Assembly: GCF_902167145.1 (NCBI RefSeq)
Contig: NC_050096.1
Span: 85,122,683 to 85,186,682, forward strand
Source of the DNA: Zea mays
Lineage: Eukaryota > Streptophyta > Magnoliopsida > Poales > Poaceae
Reading direction: 5' to 3'
DNA: 64,000 nt
Shown one piece after another: positions 47,336 to 57,387 of the stretch. How positions within the stretch are numbered: the stretch's first letter is position 1; every line of letters begins with the position of its first letter. Below the pieces are notes generated by a model, which did not search any database, was not told the origin of the DNA, and saw only the letters and a list, made by a program, of their open reading frames with translations. Position numbers and translations under genes: made by a program.

Positions 47336-47616
47336 ATTCCCTTCAGAACGACTTTTGAGCAGAAAACTTACGCTGCGCTCCCTTAGGAACGACTTTTTGT
47401 TATTTAGAAGATTCACCCCGTAACCATAAGTTCTTATGCTTCGGCAACTTTTTGGACTTTGTTATTCTGTGGAGAAGGTATACTTGTACTATAGCAAAGT
47501 CGAAGCTATTACAAGAAATTGAAAACGACAAAAAACACTTAGACTTTCAATAATTGTTCCTTATTAAAAAGAAAATGATACTGAATGCAAAAACTGCTGC
47601 CGAGGTAGGATATTCG

Positions 47617-49140
47617 TCAATAAATGTGCTTCGATTCTGGCACAGTACTATTGACTGTGCGAGCTTCAGACTCTTCTCTGAAGTCTCGTTGGTGTTGAGT
47701 ATGCTGACTCCCTTCTGGCTGCTGGCCTCGTTGCATTGGTGGTGGAGGTGGAAGTTGTTGCCAATATGCCTGAGATTGACTTGCCGAAGCAACAGAAGCT
47801 GCAGGGTGGTTACCCACATACTCTGGGATATAAGGCGAGTGGTACGAAGCAGTATGCATGACCTGCTTCGGCTGGGTCTGTTGGGCTGCAGCTTCTGCTA
47901 TTTCTTTTTGTTTCTGGATGGTGACATGGCACATCCTGGTGGTGTGGCCCTTGTCCTCACCACAGAATAAGCAATAAATTTTCCTTGGCTGATCCCCAAA
48001 TCTTCCTCCGAAGCCCCTAGCACCTCTGCCCCTTGGAGCTGGAGGCCGAGGATAACTCTGCTGCTGCCCCGAAGCCTGGGAAGCCTGGGAGGAATATTGC
48101 GGCCTTTGCTGCTGGCTTCCCCTGTCATCATTCTGGGTGGAATGAATCAATCTGACATGTCTAGGATGAAACCTCCCTCTGAAGCCCCTGGCTATTTCGG
48201 AGAATCTGTAAGCTTCCTCCCTTCTCTGTCGAAAGTCATTGTCAGCGCGGATGTATTCATCCATCTTCTGAAGCAATTTCTCCAGAGTCTGAGGGGGTTT
48301 CCTGGCAAAGTATTGGGCTGAAGGTCCCGGCCGAAGCCCCTTAATCATGGCCTCAATGACAATTTCATTAGGTATTGTTGGCGCTTGTGCCCTCAGGCGT
48401 AAGAATCTTCGGACATACGCCTGAAGATATTCTTCGTGATCTTGGGTGTACTGGAATAAGGCTTGAGCAGTGACCGGCTTCGTTTGAAACCCTTGAAAAC
48501 TGGTGATCAGTATATCCTTCAGCTTCTGCCATGATATGATTGTTCCTGGTCGAAGAGAGGAGTACCAGGTTTGTGCAACATTCTTGACAGCCATGACGAA
48601 AGATTTCGCCATGACTGCAGTATTGCCACCATAGGAAGATATTGTTGCTTCGTAACTCATCAGAAACTGCTTTGGATCTAAGTGGTCGTCGTACATGGGT
48701 AGTTGAGGTGGCTTGTAGGACGGAGGCCAAGGTGTAGCCTGCAGTTCTGCTGACAGAGGAGAAGCATCATCAAAAGCAAAATTTCCATGATGGAAATTCT
48801 CATACCAGTCATCTTCGTTGAAGAAGCCCTCCTGATGAAGCTCTCTGTGCTGGGGCCTTCGGTTCTGCTCATCTTGAGTAAGATGGCGAACTTCTTCAGA
48901 GGCTTCGTCTATCTGTCTTTGCAGGTCAGCTAGCCTAGCCATCTTTTCCTTCTTCCTTTGCACCTGTTGATGAAGCATCTCCATATCTCTGATCTCTTGA
49001 TCCAATTCGTCCTCCTGAGGCGTTAGACTGGTGGCCTTCCTCTTCTGGCTTCGGGCCTCCCGAAGAGAGAGGGTCTCCTGGTTGGGGTCCAGCGGTTGCA
49101 GAGCTGCAGTCCCTGTTGCTGAAGCTTTCTTTGGCGGCAT
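47617..49140 (-). CDS. X gag protein, 507 residues, intact ORF
   Basis: This is a capsid-forming gag. The start MPPKKASATGTAALQPLDPN lies ~75 bp after the LTR. A charged, probably coiled-coil stretch (residues ~35-95: EDELDQEIRDMEMLHQQVQ, LADLQRQIDEASEEVRHL) comes first. The retrotransposon gag domain follows (LDPKQFLMSYEATISSYGG, KSFVMAVKNVAQTWYSSL, WQKLKDILITSFQGF, LQAYVRRFLRLRAQAP). Near residue ~390 is a Cys/His motif of zinc-knuckle kind, CLFCGEDKGHTTRMC. The tail is rich in Gln and Pro. The ORF is whole, unlike every other retroelement ORF of this size here. No pol follows. Such elements would need enzymes from other copies. Confidence 0.82.
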   Translation of the reverse strand: MPPKKASATGTAALQPLDPNQETLSLREARSQKRKATSLTPQEDELDQEIRDMEMLHQQVQRKKEKMARLADLQRQIDEASEEVRHLTQDEQNRRPQHRELHQEGFFNEDDWYENFHHGNFAFDDASPLSAELQATPWPPSYKPPQLPMYDDHLDPKQFLMSYEATISSYGGNTAVMAKSFVMAVKNVAQTWYSSLRPGTIISWQKLKDILITSFQGFQTKPVTAQALFQYTQDHEEYLQAYVRRFLRLRAQAPTIPNEIVIEAMIKGLRPGPSAQYFARKPPQTLEKLLQKMDEYIRADNDFRQRREEAYRFSEIARGFRGRFHPRHVRLIHSTQNDDRGSQQQRPQYSSQASQASGQQQSYPRPPAPRGRGARGFGGRFGDQPRKIYCLFCGEDKGHTTRMCHVTIQKQKEIAEAAAQQTQPKQVMHTASYHSPYIPEYVGNHPAASVASASQSQAYWQQLPPPPPMQRGQQPEGSQHTQHQRDFREESEARTVNSTVPESKHIY

Positions 49141-49214
49141 GACGAAGGTCTATGCTTGCCAAAGGTGTTCGAAACTCAAAAAGTGGAAGTGAGTTCACCG
49201 GAGGTGGGCGCCAA

Positions 49215-49900
49215 TGTTGGGGACTTGTTCTCAAATGCTAAGAGTTAAGAACAAGGCAACATGAAAAGTGTTAAATGTTAAAGTCCTTCTTCCTTCGAGA
49301 CATTATTTCCCTTCGGATATAATGAATTCCGGATGAAGGTTATGAAGGAAAAACCTTCGTAAACACAATAAATAATGAGGAAGAATTCATATACGAAATA
49401 CGAAAAATAATATAAACATCATCATCAACTTATTTTTTTATTTGCATTACCATATCCATAATTACAAATTATAGATGTACCTTTGGTTTGAAGGAAAGCA
49501 AGGGTACAAGCGTGATGCAAAAAGCGAATGCCCAGTCAGCGTGAACAGTACGGGAGTACTGTTCATCTATTTATAGGCAAGGGACGCAGCCCATGTAGAA
49601 TTTACATTCATGCCCTTTACATTTGCTAATAACTCTATAGTAATTCTTCGAGGTCTAATTTGCCTTTTCATCTTTAAGTCGGTTCCCCTTTTCTGCTGTC
49701 ATGCCGAAGCTTTTCTGCGCACAGCTTCGTGATCACCTTGTCCTTCATCATAATCACCTTTCGTCTCGCTCAATCTTCCTCCTGACCATGCTCTTGTATG
49801 CTCATGAACCGATTCCAAAGATACCTGTTCACATATTTCACTTGGAAAACATTGTCAAATCATGTTTTTGAGGACCTTCGGAAGCCGAAGGCCCCCAACA
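49215..49900 (-). repeat. X 5' LTR
   Basis: 686 bp, bounded on the plus strand by TGTTGGGGAC and GGCCCCCAACA-type ends (ACCTTCGGAAGCCGAAGG next to the border forms a near-palindrome). The primer site TTGGCGCCCACCTCCGG adjoins it at 49214. CTTCG is frequent throughout. Confidence 0.8.
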
Positions 49901-50040
49901 GGGGCCATCCACTCCTGCTGCGGCCCACCGGAGAGGGGACGAAGCAAACCATCGGCAACAAGGGCCTCCAGGTCCTCCACAACGATGGTGGAGAAAGGCC
50001 ACGGGTCGCACGGCGGAATGACGGTCACCTTGTCAGCCAT
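49855..50040 (-). pseudogene. N-terminal fragment of an antisense gene in the Huck-like element
   Basis: The ORF starts MADKVTVIPPCDPWPFSTIV and continues EDLEALVADGLLRPLSGGPQ, QEWMAP. It runs against the element direction. The X insertion at 49900 cuts it after ~47 residues. The remaining residues are X LTR. The pattern (short N-terminus, EDL-AL---GLL-P, then EW-AP) resembles the start of the 'putative gypsy type transposon' family (PF04195-like) that grass Tat elements carry. That match is from memory. A TATATAAA-type box lies ~145 bp upstream on the same strand. Confidence 0.55.
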
Positions 50041-50181
50041 CGCCGAACAGAGGTGGTGAAGGCGGAGGGGATGAGGTGCGCGGTTTTCTTTTCTCTGGCT
50101 ATTCTCTTAGGTTGTGGAAACCAAAGCAGAAGGCAAGCGCAAATGGCAGGGTAAAGAGCCACCATCGGCCCTTCTTCCGGG

Positions 50182-50189
50182 TATATAAA
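50182..50189 (-). promoter_or_regulatory. TATA-like box for the Huck-like antisense gene
   Basis: On the minus strand CTTTATATACCCGG stands ~145 bp before the ATG at 50040. This would leave a leader of about 110 bases. Activity is unproven. Confidence 0.45.
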
Positions 50190-50530
50190 GGCCCGGGCGA
50201 GATCCATTCAAAACTTCGCCCAAACCCGCCGCGAAATTCAAATTCGAAGGTGAAATGCCCGTTCCTCGAACGACTCGCGCACGCGCAACAGACGCCCCGC
50301 GAATCGCTCGTCCCGTTGCATTAACTCCCTAGCAGGGCAAGCGACACCTCCGGCAGGCAAGGCGGGCGTCGTTTCACCTCCGCCATGATGACTGCGTCAA
50401 AAAGGTGTGCCGCCTTATTTAAATTTATATCCTTTTCCTTTCCCCCTCTCTCTCTTGCCACAGGGACCGGGAAAGGGGATATTTCGAAAAGGATCCTTCT
50501 CAGCGAAGGAAACGGGCCCCCGAGCCCTCC

Positions 50531-50745
50531 TACTGATCAAGGGTTCGAAGGCTGGCCCCTCGGAAGGGTTCGACAGCCGCCCCAGAGCACTCGGGCTCCG
50601 AGCCCATTATTGATCAGGGGTTCGAAGGCTGCCCCCTCAGAAGGGTTCGACAACCGCCCCAGAGCACTCGGGCTCCGCGCCCTTTACTGATCAGGGATTC
50701 GAAGGCTGGCCCCTCGGAAGGGTTCGACAGCCTCCCCAGAGCACA
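50531..50745 (+). repeat. three-unit 77 bp tandem repeat in the Huck-like element
   Basis: TGATCA recurs at 50534, 50611 and 50688 in units sharing CAGGGGTTCGAAGGCTGGCC and GAAGGGTTCGACAGCC. These are the inverse of the units in E1 and E2, as expected from the opposite orientation. Confidence 0.82.
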
Positions 50746-51470
50746 CAGAGTGAGGGATGACCCTGGGTACGTCCGTTACATGGCCGAGGCTCAGGCTACG
50801 CTCCCGAGGTACACTAGGACATTTCCGAGACCAGCGGGAACGATTTGTAATGGAATCCCACCGGAGGGAGGCACCGAGCCCTCGGACCCTATCGAACGGG
50901 TCCGGGTCTAGCAAATCACCTGCAGGTACTTTTGGAGCGTGCCTCTGGGCCACTAGCCGACCCTTAACGAACGGGGCTCGGGCGTCCACTCGGATCACTC
51001 GTTAGCAACTCACTGGAAACACCATGTTCGGCGCCCTCCGAGGGCAACATGGCGCTTCCCCCCCTTCCTCCTTGCGGAAAGGCGACGAAGGGGCGTATAA
51101 CAAAAGTCGAGATGGTCCTTGATCGTCCTCTCGCTCCGTGCAGAGGCTCGGGGGCTGCTCTCGCACCAGGCTACGACCAAACTGTTGATAGCGTCAACAA
51201 ACCAGCTTAAAAACTCGGCGCCTGACCATGCACCCGGGCTGCGGCCAGGCCACATGAGGGAACAACAAGGCCGACCGAGGCATCACAAAAAGCATTAAGA
51301 CCTCAGAGGAGTCAAACCACTCCTCCGAGGCCTCGGGGGCTACACCCGACGGGTGTGCTCGCGCGCACCCATCGGAACAAAGTATAACCGAGAAAGGCCG
51401 GTCCCCTCACAAAAAATGCGGCAAAGCCTCCAAGCGAGTACCAACACTCTCTTCGAGGCTCGGGGGCTAC

Positions 51471-52664
51471 TGTCGGGTACCGTAATTAGGGGTACCCCCA
51501 ACACTCCTAAACACAGCTGGTAAACACCCTCAGAACAGACCATAAAAAACTGATGGGTGCGGTTTAAGTCAAGGCTTCGTCTACCCGAGGGACGTGATCT
51601 CGCCCGAGCCCAGCCTTGGACAGGAACCGTAGTCCCAGATGAATTCACGCCTCGCCCGAGGGCCTCCTGAGGCAGTGGGCGCACCCTCGGCTTGCCCAAA
51701 GCCCAGCTCGGGCAGGCTTCGTTGTGAAGCAACCTTGACCAAATCGCCTCACCAACCGACCGTATCGCATGCACATTTAATGCGGGGATCGCCTGACACC
51801 TTATCCTGACACGCGCGCCTCAGTTGGCAAGGTCGAAGTGACCGCAGTCACTTCGCCCTTTCACTGACCGATCTGACAGGAAAACAGCGCCGCTCACCCC
51901 GCTCCGACTGCTGTGCCAACCACCGGGGTAAGACTGACAACAACCGAGTTCAGCCTCGGGCGCAACAGGGAGCTCCGCCTCGCCCGACCCCCGGCCTCGG
52001 TCTCAGCCCTGGCCTCGGGAGGAGTCACGTCCTCGACCGACCCCGGCCTCGGCCTCGGGAAGAGCCTCCGCCTCGCCCGACCTTGGGCTCGGACCGACTG
52101 TGCCGCAGGGGATACATCATTACCCTACTCCTAGCTAGCTCAGGCTACGAAGGAACAAGACCGACGTCCTATCTAGCTTACCCCGGTAATAGGTAATGAT
52201 GGTTTCCCGCGTGCGTCCATGACGTCGGTGGTTCTCAGCCCCCTACGGAAGCAAGGAAACGTCAGCAGGATCCATGCCACGCCGACAGCTGTGCTTCTAC
52301 AAGGCTCAAGCGCCTCTCCGACGGCCACGTTACCATGTAGACAAGGCTCAGGCACCTCTCCGCTAGCCACATAGCACATAGCTACACCCCATTGTACATC
52401 TGGACACTCTCCTTACATCTATAAAAAGGGAGGTCTAGGGCCTTCCGCGGGCGCGAGGCGGGAGAAGACGACTGCCGCGAGACTCTCTCTCTCTCTCTCT
52501 CGCGCGACGCTTGTAACCCCTACTATGAGCACCCCCGGTGCGAGATAATACAAGCCGCATTCCCCCTTGTGTTCCATCTTGCGCCAACCCATCTGGGCAG
52601 GGGCACGCAGCGATAAATTCACTGGTCGGCTCGGTTGAGGGACCCCGGGTCCGAAACGCCGACA
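51471..52664 (+). repeat. Huck-like 3' LTR
   Basis: 1194 bp, from TGTCGGGTACCGTAATTAGG to GGTCCGAAACGCCGACA. A TATAAAAAGGGA box lies near 52421. The right target copy would be AAATT at 52665-52669; the left one is lost. Confidence 0.85.
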
Positions 52665-53280
52665 AAATTAGAATAGAGGAAGTAGTAGTAATATGCTGTA
52701 AGTTTTAATAGGTGTTTGTTTGAGAAATCACTCCATCTTAAATAATGTAATAGTAACATTATTATGCTCCTTTAAATAATGTACAATTTATCATATGCAG
52801 ATGTAATGTAAACTACAAAGACATTGAGAGTATCTTCGTCAAAGCATAAACTAACATCAAACAACACTACATTAAAATAGAAGTGGGCTGGACCGACTGC
52901 TCACACAAGGAAATGACTACAGGTGCCTCGTCAAACCTTTACTAGACTAGGCATGCGCAATATAGATAGAAACAAATATGTATATGTAATATTATCTAGT
53001 TGGATCATTGTGTAACCCATTAGGAAACCAATCTACAATTGACTGGAGAAGCCAGTTGTAATCCTACCTTCCCAACTATATAGGTGTAAAGAATTTTTAG
53101 ATAGCTAGAGAGAACAAATAAATTTCTAGTAAAGCACAACATTATAAGCTCACATTTAGAAAAAAAGGTCTTGATCAGCGCTACCTCTAGCTATATTTAG
53201 AAAACATAGGATGTCACAATCTACATAAATCCAATAATCGAGATACTAGGGAAGCTACGTCAACATAAATGATAAAAAAC
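52665..53280. other. intergenic DNA, nothing assigned
   Basis: AT-rich. GGTGTTTGTTTGAGAAATCA at about 52711 looks like a MITE end, but no partner was found. No gene is supported. Confidence 0.4.
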
Positions 53281-53283
53281 TAA

Positions 53284-53420
53284 GGCCTTGTTCGGTTAAT
53301 CCCGTTACCTATAGATTGGACGGGATTGGAAAAAATTGTGAAGAAATTTGACTTGCTTGGGATTTAAACCCACCCAATCCCACGCAATCCATATGGATTG
53401 AGAGCTAACCGAACAAGCCC
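53284..53420. mobile_element. Tourist-like MITE, 137 bp
   Basis: Ends GGCCTTGTTCGGTTA and, inverted, GGGCTTGTTCGGTTA are flanked by TAA on both sides (53281-53283, 53421-53423). This is the usual PIF/Harbinger target. Confidence 0.9.
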
Positions 53421-53608
53421 TAACTTGGTTTGCTTCATAAGGTGACAATCCTAATGTCTCTATACTATGAATTATAAAAGCACAAAGTGAGACACAAGTT
53501 TAGGGTGATTAATACCGAACAAGAAGACAGTCGCTTGTAGGCCACCTATGTCAATATTGCGATAACCCTCACGATCCCCACATCTCTACCAAGACTTAAC
53601 CACACAAG

Positions 53609-54020
53609 GGGTCTGTTTGGATCTATTTTTTCTGAAGAGATTTTCTGAGAAGTTGGTTGTGGATAGAATCTGGCTGTGGAGAGAATCTGCTAGTTAGAAT
53701 ATAGGTGTTTGGCTAGCCGGATTATTATATGTCAGATTCTACAGTAAATACAACAAAACATCAAAATGTCGTACTAGTCAAAACACATTTGGACAAAAGC
53801 CGACGCTTCAAATGAACAGAATTGTAGAGTCGAGGCCAATGAACGAGAATCTCACCCGCTTCTCTCGGATGTCGTGTCTGGCCCGCTTCAGAGGGCGTGT
53901 GTAATGGGAGATTCTAGACTAAGCGCTTTCTAGAGAAGCTGCCTGAGAAGCTAGGTGTTTGGTTCCAAGAAGCAGCTTCTGGTGGCAAGAAGCACCCCAG
54001 AAACTGAACCAAACGGGCCA
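53609..54020. mobile_element. probable MITE, ~410 bp
   Basis: It starts GGGTCTGTTTGGAT and ends CCAAACGGGCC, with subterminal AGAAGCTG/CAGCTTCT-type inverted segments. CAAGG occurs next to both ends. The superfamily is unclear. Confidence 0.6.
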
Positions 54021-54099
54021 AGGTCACCTCCTCCACTTAAGGGATTGGTTTCTAAGTTGGCTCTATCATAATACGCTTATCCAAATCTCAATTCAACTA

Positions 54100-54403
54100 G
54101 GGTTCGTTTAGATGTAGATATTGGAGATGTTAGAATTCAATTGGATCCAATACCAAATCTGTCTAGTATTGGAAATGAGTTTCAATACAAATTTGTTGTT
54201 TGGATGTATCTAGGATTGCAATTCCATCCAATACCAAGAGTCTTGGCTTTGAATTGGGAGAGACACTTTTTTGTTAAAGTCCAATTCTAAGAAACTGAGA
54301 TTTAATTCCAGCTTTGAATTTATCAGACAACCAAACAACAGAATTCAGAAATCTTGATTTCAATTCCCAATTCCAGTATTGAATATCTACATCCAAACGA
54401 GGT
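54100..54403. mobile_element. MITE, ~300 bp
   Basis: GGTTCGTTTAGATGTAGATATT at the left matches the inverted right end CTCGTTTGGATGTAGATATT. AT-rich inverted sequence fills the inside. No target duplication is certain. Confidence 0.7.
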
Positions 54404-55124
54404 AGTAGAGTATTTTTTCACCTCTATAATGGGGAATGAACTCAATAGCCCGACACAACCAACTCTAGAGCACTTTGTAATCTTCAATTAAATGGTTCAA
54501 TTGAGACAAACTGCTCCAAACCATATAGTCGACGACAACCATCAAAAGTAACAAAAAAAATAAAACCAAAGCAATATCCAGTGCCATTAGATACTAATTT
54601 TCAAAGCAAATCACTAAGATAAGAATCTAATAGATATTTTCTTATAAAATTGTATGTTCATTGTTACCTTTTTGTTACGTTCTTCACACATGTATGATTT
54701 ACCGTAAGTGTGTTATGTGTATCAAACTCCACAAAGAAAAAAAGGACATTGGTATAACACAACACACAACTATGAACCTATGCATAATTGTTGTTTACAT
54801 TTGTTCAATGCACTCTCAAGAAAAAATACCTTCATCGACATTCCTTTGAACAAAACAACTAAGAAAAAAGCACATAAACAGTTGGTCTTTTGAGGAAAGA
54901 GTTTTTTGCCTACACACATATTAAAAATTGCTAACAATTGGGACTATCATCATATCTTATCACAGATCAATTTAAACCTAATGGATGTTTACGTACCAAA
55001 GCTCTAAGTTTTATCTATTGTCTTGAAAGTTGAAAACTCGTCTCATTTATGTGTGTGGTTTCTCATAACGTAGCGCATCTCACACTCCACACAAAAGTTG
55101 TATGCATCATAACAATACAACTAA

Positions 55125-55681
55125 GGGCATGTCTTGAAGCACCCGTTTTTTAAGAATCTGGTTTATGAAAACTGAAGTGGTTTCAAACATAACAGTTTAT
55201 ATTCCAGTTTATAGAAACTGGATTCCCAGTTTCTTAAAACCAAGAAGTTAGACTCCCCTAGCTAAGCGAAAGGGCTTCTAGCCTAATGGCTAAGAGCTTC
55301 AGAGTACGGAGTGATTTTTCAGGCTTGGTTAAAAAATCCCCTCGTTGTGCCCTATTCGCTCTAGGGTCACGATGTCTCGTGCCCTCGGGTTGAGCCATTG
55401 CAGAGTAGACGGTTGACGCCAGTCCGTTAGTGATGGGAGGTTAGGATTCAACGATTTTCTCGGTCGGGACCATTGTTTCGGTCTCTTTTTAATATAATAC
55501 CGGGAGGGCAGTCTTTCCCTCTCCAGCTGAGTTTTTTAGACTCCCCTAGCTAAAACCACTTTATGAAAATTGAGGTGGTTCCAACTTGCAAACACCATAA
55601 ACCAGATTTTTATAAATCAGTTTCCAAAAACTAGAGATAAAAACTGGATTCTTAAAACTAGGTTGTTTCCACATAGGGCAT
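55125..55681. mobile_element. Tourist-like MITE containing a SINE
   Basis: TAA flanks both sides (55122-55124, 55682-55684). The left end GGGCATGTCTTGAAGCACC matches the inverted right end TGCCCTATGTGGAAACAACC, and TTTTAAGAATC(T/C)(G/A)G follows in both. Without the SINE it would be about 270 bp. Confidence 0.75.
55266..55537 (+). mobile_element. tRNA-related SINE
   Basis: About 270 bp. It is flanked by an 18 bp direct repeat TTAGACTCCCCTAGCTAA (55248-55265, 55536-55553), as made by LINE-type insertion. The body has an A-box-like TAATGGCTAAGAGC near its start, a B-box-like GGTTAGGATTCAACG downstream, and ends in CTGAGTTTTTT. T-tailed SINEs with such 3' ends are known in grasses. Confidence 0.78.
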
Positions 55682-55728
55682 AAGAATCTAGCTAATCATA
55701 GTTGTTGTTTTTGTTTATGATGGCTTAG

Positions 55729-55979
55729 AGCATCTCCAGTAATTGTCCAAAAAACCCACTAAATTTAATTTAGGGTGTTAATAAACAAAAATCATGCTAT
55801 AACAGTTCCTTAAATAAGGTCCATAAATATACAAGCTTTTTAAATATTCCTATTAGTCTCTAAACTTGGGTAGTTGTTTCGCACTCCCAATAGCATGTTT
55901 TTGTCAACAATCACACCGTGAAATCACTTATAAATCAAAGTTTCGGAAGCATTTTTTTAGAAAACTAATGGGGATGCTC
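55729..55979. mobile_element. PIF-type MITE, 251 bp
   Basis: Left end GAGCATCTCCAGTAATT and inverted right end GAGCATCCCCATTAGTT are flanked by TTA on both sides (55726-55728, 55980-55982). Confidence 0.82.
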
Positions 55980-56601
55980 TTAGATTACCCTCTGGCTAGG
56001 GATAAAAGAACCCTGTCAGCATTGCTCTGAACAAAACAATCAACCCGAAACATCTAAAATAGTTGTAGTCTTTTTGAGCAAAGAGAATTTTGGTTACACT
56101 TATTTTGTCAAAAAAGTGCTAACAGCTCGACCACCATCATATATTGACACGAAACTGTTTGAATCTAATGGATATTCGCATGTGGTTCATGAAGATTCAC
56201 AACAACCTATAATTATTGTGGTTCTTGAATATCACTTTTAAAACAAAGAAAACTCTCATGAGCACTGATTTGTATTGATAGAACATATGTTAAATGCTGA
56301 GTCTGTTCGGCTCCAACTGTATTTCGCGAGAGGAGAATAAACCCTAGGTCTCTCACAGAGTACCCTAGGTATACTATAGATGCAAAAACTTTTCTCTCGC
56401 TGGGCACTGTAGCTGCATCTGGAGTTTTTTTTACCATCCAAGGCCGTTGATTTCGAGCCTTTTGTCCTTTATGGAAAATCGCAGACGTCTACCAAGCCTC
56501 CAGCGGCCAGCGCGGCGAAACCTGTCATCCACGCCGCACGCTGCCGTGGCACTCAACCGGCCCGTCCTACCCCCACGGGCCCCACCCAGTCCACCACCCA
56601 G

Positions 56602-56608
56602 TATAAAA
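56602..56608 (+). promoter_or_regulatory. TATA box of the CDPK gene
   Basis: TATAAAA in CCACCCAGTATAAAACACCC, after a GC-rich upstream stretch. Transcription would start at about 56633-56640, followed by a CT-rich leader. Confidence 0.75.
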
Positions 56609-56634
56609 CACCCTCCTCCTCCTCCGGCTGCTGC

Positions 56635-56767
56635 GCAGTGTGCTCCATCTCCATTTTTCTCCTCCTCTCGTTTTTGCGTTTAGGCCCCTGGGGAAGCAGG
56701 GATTCTGGCGACGGTCCCTCCCCCCGGCTCTCCCGCCTCGCGGCTCCGATCGAGGCCGCAGCGTCAG
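56635..56767 (+). other. CDPK non-coding first exon (5' UTR)
   Basis: The leader ends at the splice donor GCGTCAG/GTAAGA after 56767. The intron (56768-57374) ends CGTCTTGCAG just 13 bases before the ATG. An intron in the 5' UTR is common in grass kinase genes. The start position is estimated from the TATA box. Confidence 0.6.
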
Positions 56768-57387
56768 GTAAGATCCTTCACGGCCGCTTCCGGTCCTCAT
56801 GGACCCGCATTCCACCTCGTGCGCGCGCTGTCGGCTCTGGATTTCGTCTACTTCGGCGAGGACTCGGAGTTAGAAACTAGAAGCCGTGTCCGGGGAGTCG
56901 CCGAGGTCTCTAGTAGGAGGCATTCCATGGCAGGATTTGGTGAGAATCTTTGTTCGCGGGGCGAATTTCGGTGCCAGTAACTCTTGGACCGGGGATTCTG
57001 GTGCCAAGGACACTGTAGTAGAAGATCCTAAATTTGGGTGGCGGTTTAAGCTATAGAATACGGTGGAACTGATACAGAGGTTTTGGAATTGTCGCTTCAA
57101 ATATCTTAGAGGAGCCAGGAATAGTTGGCAACAGTACTAGTTTTTGTTTGTTTATAATTTACAAGTCTTCTGTTGTTCGCTCCTTTTTATGATAAATTTT
57201 TGGCTTAAATTTACGGTGCAGTATTTATTACTTGTACTGTAATTAGGAGTTCTGATCAGGTACATATGTTGGGGTGAGAAAAAAGCAGGCAGCAGTAGGT
57301 TTTCTTGTTTTGACGCAGAACTTCTTTATCGATGTCGCTGTTTTTATTTAAAGTTGTATTTTTGCGTCTTGCAGTGCAGTTGCATTA

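Larger units (their letters stand above)
46620..49900 (-). mobile_element. X: gag-carrying, apparently non-autonomous LTR element, 3' end lost
   Basis: On the minus strand: LTR (49900-49215), primer site TTGGCGCCCACC, a 507-residue gag ORF, then ~1 kb of non-coding DNA that ends abruptly at 46620. No RT or integrase follows gag, where a full gypsy element would have it. The 3' LTR is missing. It interrupts the Huck-like element at 49901. Its LTR starts TGTTGGGGGCCTTCGGCTT; I do not name the family. Confidence 0.7.
49901..52664 (+). mobile_element. Huck-like Ty3/gypsy element, 3' end only
   Basis: Plus-strand 3' non-coding part (49901-51470) and 3' LTR (51471-52664). The polypurine tract GAGGCTCGGGGGCTAC and the LTR start TGTCGGGTACCGTAATTAGG relate it to E1 and E2 but mark another family. 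Gag-pol and the 5' LTR are absent, lost beyond X. An antisense ORF and the three-unit repeat lie in the 3' part. Confidence 0.8.
54680..56190. repeat. old tandem duplication, second copy split by two MITEs
   Basis: 54680-55020 resembles 55040-55124 + 55685-55728 + 55983-56190 in order: CAAACTCCACAAAGA/CACACTCCACACAAA, CATAATTGTTGTTT/CATAGTTGTTGTTT, TTTGAACAAAACAAC/TCTGAACAAAACAAT, AAATTGCTAACAATT/AAAGTGCTAACAGCT, CCTAATGGATGTTT/TCTAATGGATATTC. The copies are strongly diverged. No coding function is seen. Confidence 0.6.

Noticed and set aside
47554..47970. 138-residue plus-strand ORF
   Set aside because: It is the complement of the X gag coding region.
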